Below, one piece after another: positions 4,445-5,037 of a stretch of DNA of 5,037 nt. A program made the translations under genes and the position numbers. Below the pieces are notes generated by a model that searched no databases, had not been told where the DNA came from, and was given only the letters and a program-made list of their open reading frames with translations. Each line of letters starts with the position of its first letter. Within the stretch, counting starts at the first letter, position 1. The stretch lies in contig DATAYF010000451.1 in NCBI GenBank assembly GCA_036272735.1, positions 1-5,037 of the forward strand. Direction: 5' to 3'. This DNA is from DATAYF01 sp036272735 (lineage in GTDB: Bacteria > Chloroflexota > Ktedonobacteria > Ktedonobacterales > Ktedonobacteraceae).

Positions 4445-5037
4445 CTACTGCGACACGGGCGCGGTAGATCCGCGCTCGATGATCTTTGTGGGCAGCGTTT
4501 CGATATCGCTAACCTCTTCGCCCTTGAGTTGCGCGAACAACTTTTGCGCCCCAGCCCGACCAAGCAGGCGTACAGGAACTTGCACGGTCGTGAGCGCGGG
4601 CGCGACAAGCTGCGCCATTGGCAGGTCGTCGAAGCCGCACACAGAAATACCTTGTGGAACATGCCATCCCAGGCGTCCCAGGCCCAACAGCACGCCGAAT
4701 GCCATCTCGCCATTGGCCGCGAAGACGGCTGATGGACGCAGGCTCGTGGGCATCTGATGAATATGCTGCGCCGCCTGTTCTCCGCCCGATTGAAGAAAAT
4801 CAGCCTCGATGATCAGGTGCGGATCAATCGTCAGGCCAGCCTCTACCATTGCCGCCATGTATCCCTGAAGGCGTACGTTGGCTACCGCCAGTTTGGCGGG
4901 TCCGGCGATAAAAGCGATACGCGTGTGCCCAAGCTCGATCAAGCGCGCCGTCATAGCCTTCGCGCCGCCAAAATTATCGGTTTGCAGCGACGGGATGTGC
5001 AGCGTGCTCTCCGATAATGCTACCGCTACCGCCCCTC
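4445..5037 (-). CDS. LacI/GalR-family transcriptional regulator (N-terminus beyond window)
   Basis: The frame ends at TAG 4447-4445 and runs off the right edge, showing the last 196 residues. They form most of the periplasmic-binding-protein-like effector domain: HIPSLQTDNFGGAKAMTARLIELGHTRIAFIAGP at the subdomain crossover, then RLQGYMAAMVEAGLTIDPHLI, then PSAVFAANGEMAFGVLLGLGRLGWHVPQGISVCGFDD. The classic end follows: LPMAQLVAPALTTVQVPVRLLGRAGAQKLFAQLKG, then ETLPTKIIERGSTAP. The N-terminal LacI-type HTH must lie outside the window. Such proteins are dimeric repressors, usually responding to sugars; the ligand cannot be told from this part. No start is assigned, because the internal ATG at 4954 falls in the middle of the domain. 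The gene is convergent with the proline-rich protein gene. Confidence 0.88.
   Translation of the reverse strand, partial: GAVAVALSESTLHIPSLQTDNFGGAKAMTARLIELGHTRIAFIAGPAKLAVANVRLQGYMAAMVEAGLTIDPHLIIEADFLQSGGEQAAQHIHQMPTSLRPSAVFAANGEMAFGVLLGLGRLGWHVPQGISVCGFDDLPMAQLVAPALTTVQVPVRLLGRAGAQKLFAQLKGEEVSDIETLPTKIIERGSTAPVSQ

Noticed and set aside
4407..4757. Plus-strand frame starting inside the palindrome with AAAGGA ahead of ATG
   Set aside because: It is antisense to the clearly recognisable LacI-type gene. The apparent start signal is a by-product of the palindrome and occurs on both strands.

Overview
The window looks like a piece of a bacterial chromosome from a mosaic, repeat-bearing genome. 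A member of Chloroflexota, class Ktedonobacteria, is my best guess. It rests on the style of the sigma factor/XRE-protein pair, the long foldback repeats with TGTAGGG-type ends, and the HicAB and LacI-type accessory genes. This is a recalled impression, not a search result.

Left part (1-930, AT-rich): the C-terminal end of an unrecognised protein, then a compact hicA-hicB toxin-antitoxin operon. The operon has an extended -10 promoter and a likely hairpin terminator at 742-785. A second extended -10 promoter, with a small palindrome over the expected transcription start, precedes the next gene.

Middle (934-3104, GC-richer): a UbiG-like SAM-dependent methyltransferase on + converges, with a 27-base gap, on a two-gene minus-strand operon. 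The operon encodes a sigma-70-family (ECF-like) factor followed by a small protein with an XRE-like helix-turn-helix. The pair reads as a regulatory module, the second protein probably modulating or accompanying the sigma factor. A GAAC-N17-CGT sequence ahead of the sigma gene could be an autoregulated ECF-type promoter.

Right-middle (3105-3991): a mostly non-coding stretch with a 12-bp tandem repeat, a 124-bp MITE-like foldback element, and a second 84-bp foldback element. Between the two foldbacks lies a small minus-strand gene (3493-3691). Its two halves are in different frames, and they join exactly at TTT-TAA, a sequence that permits +1 slippage. The joined 65-residue product resembles small antitoxin-like proteins usually found beside RelE/ParE-type toxins, but no toxin is visible. 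This locus is the most interesting part of the window.

Right end (3992-5037): a proline-rich, probably disordered 127-residue protein on + converges on a LacI-family regulator on -, which is cut by the window edge. A perfect spacer-free 56-bp palindrome separates them and probably acts as a shared bidirectional terminator.
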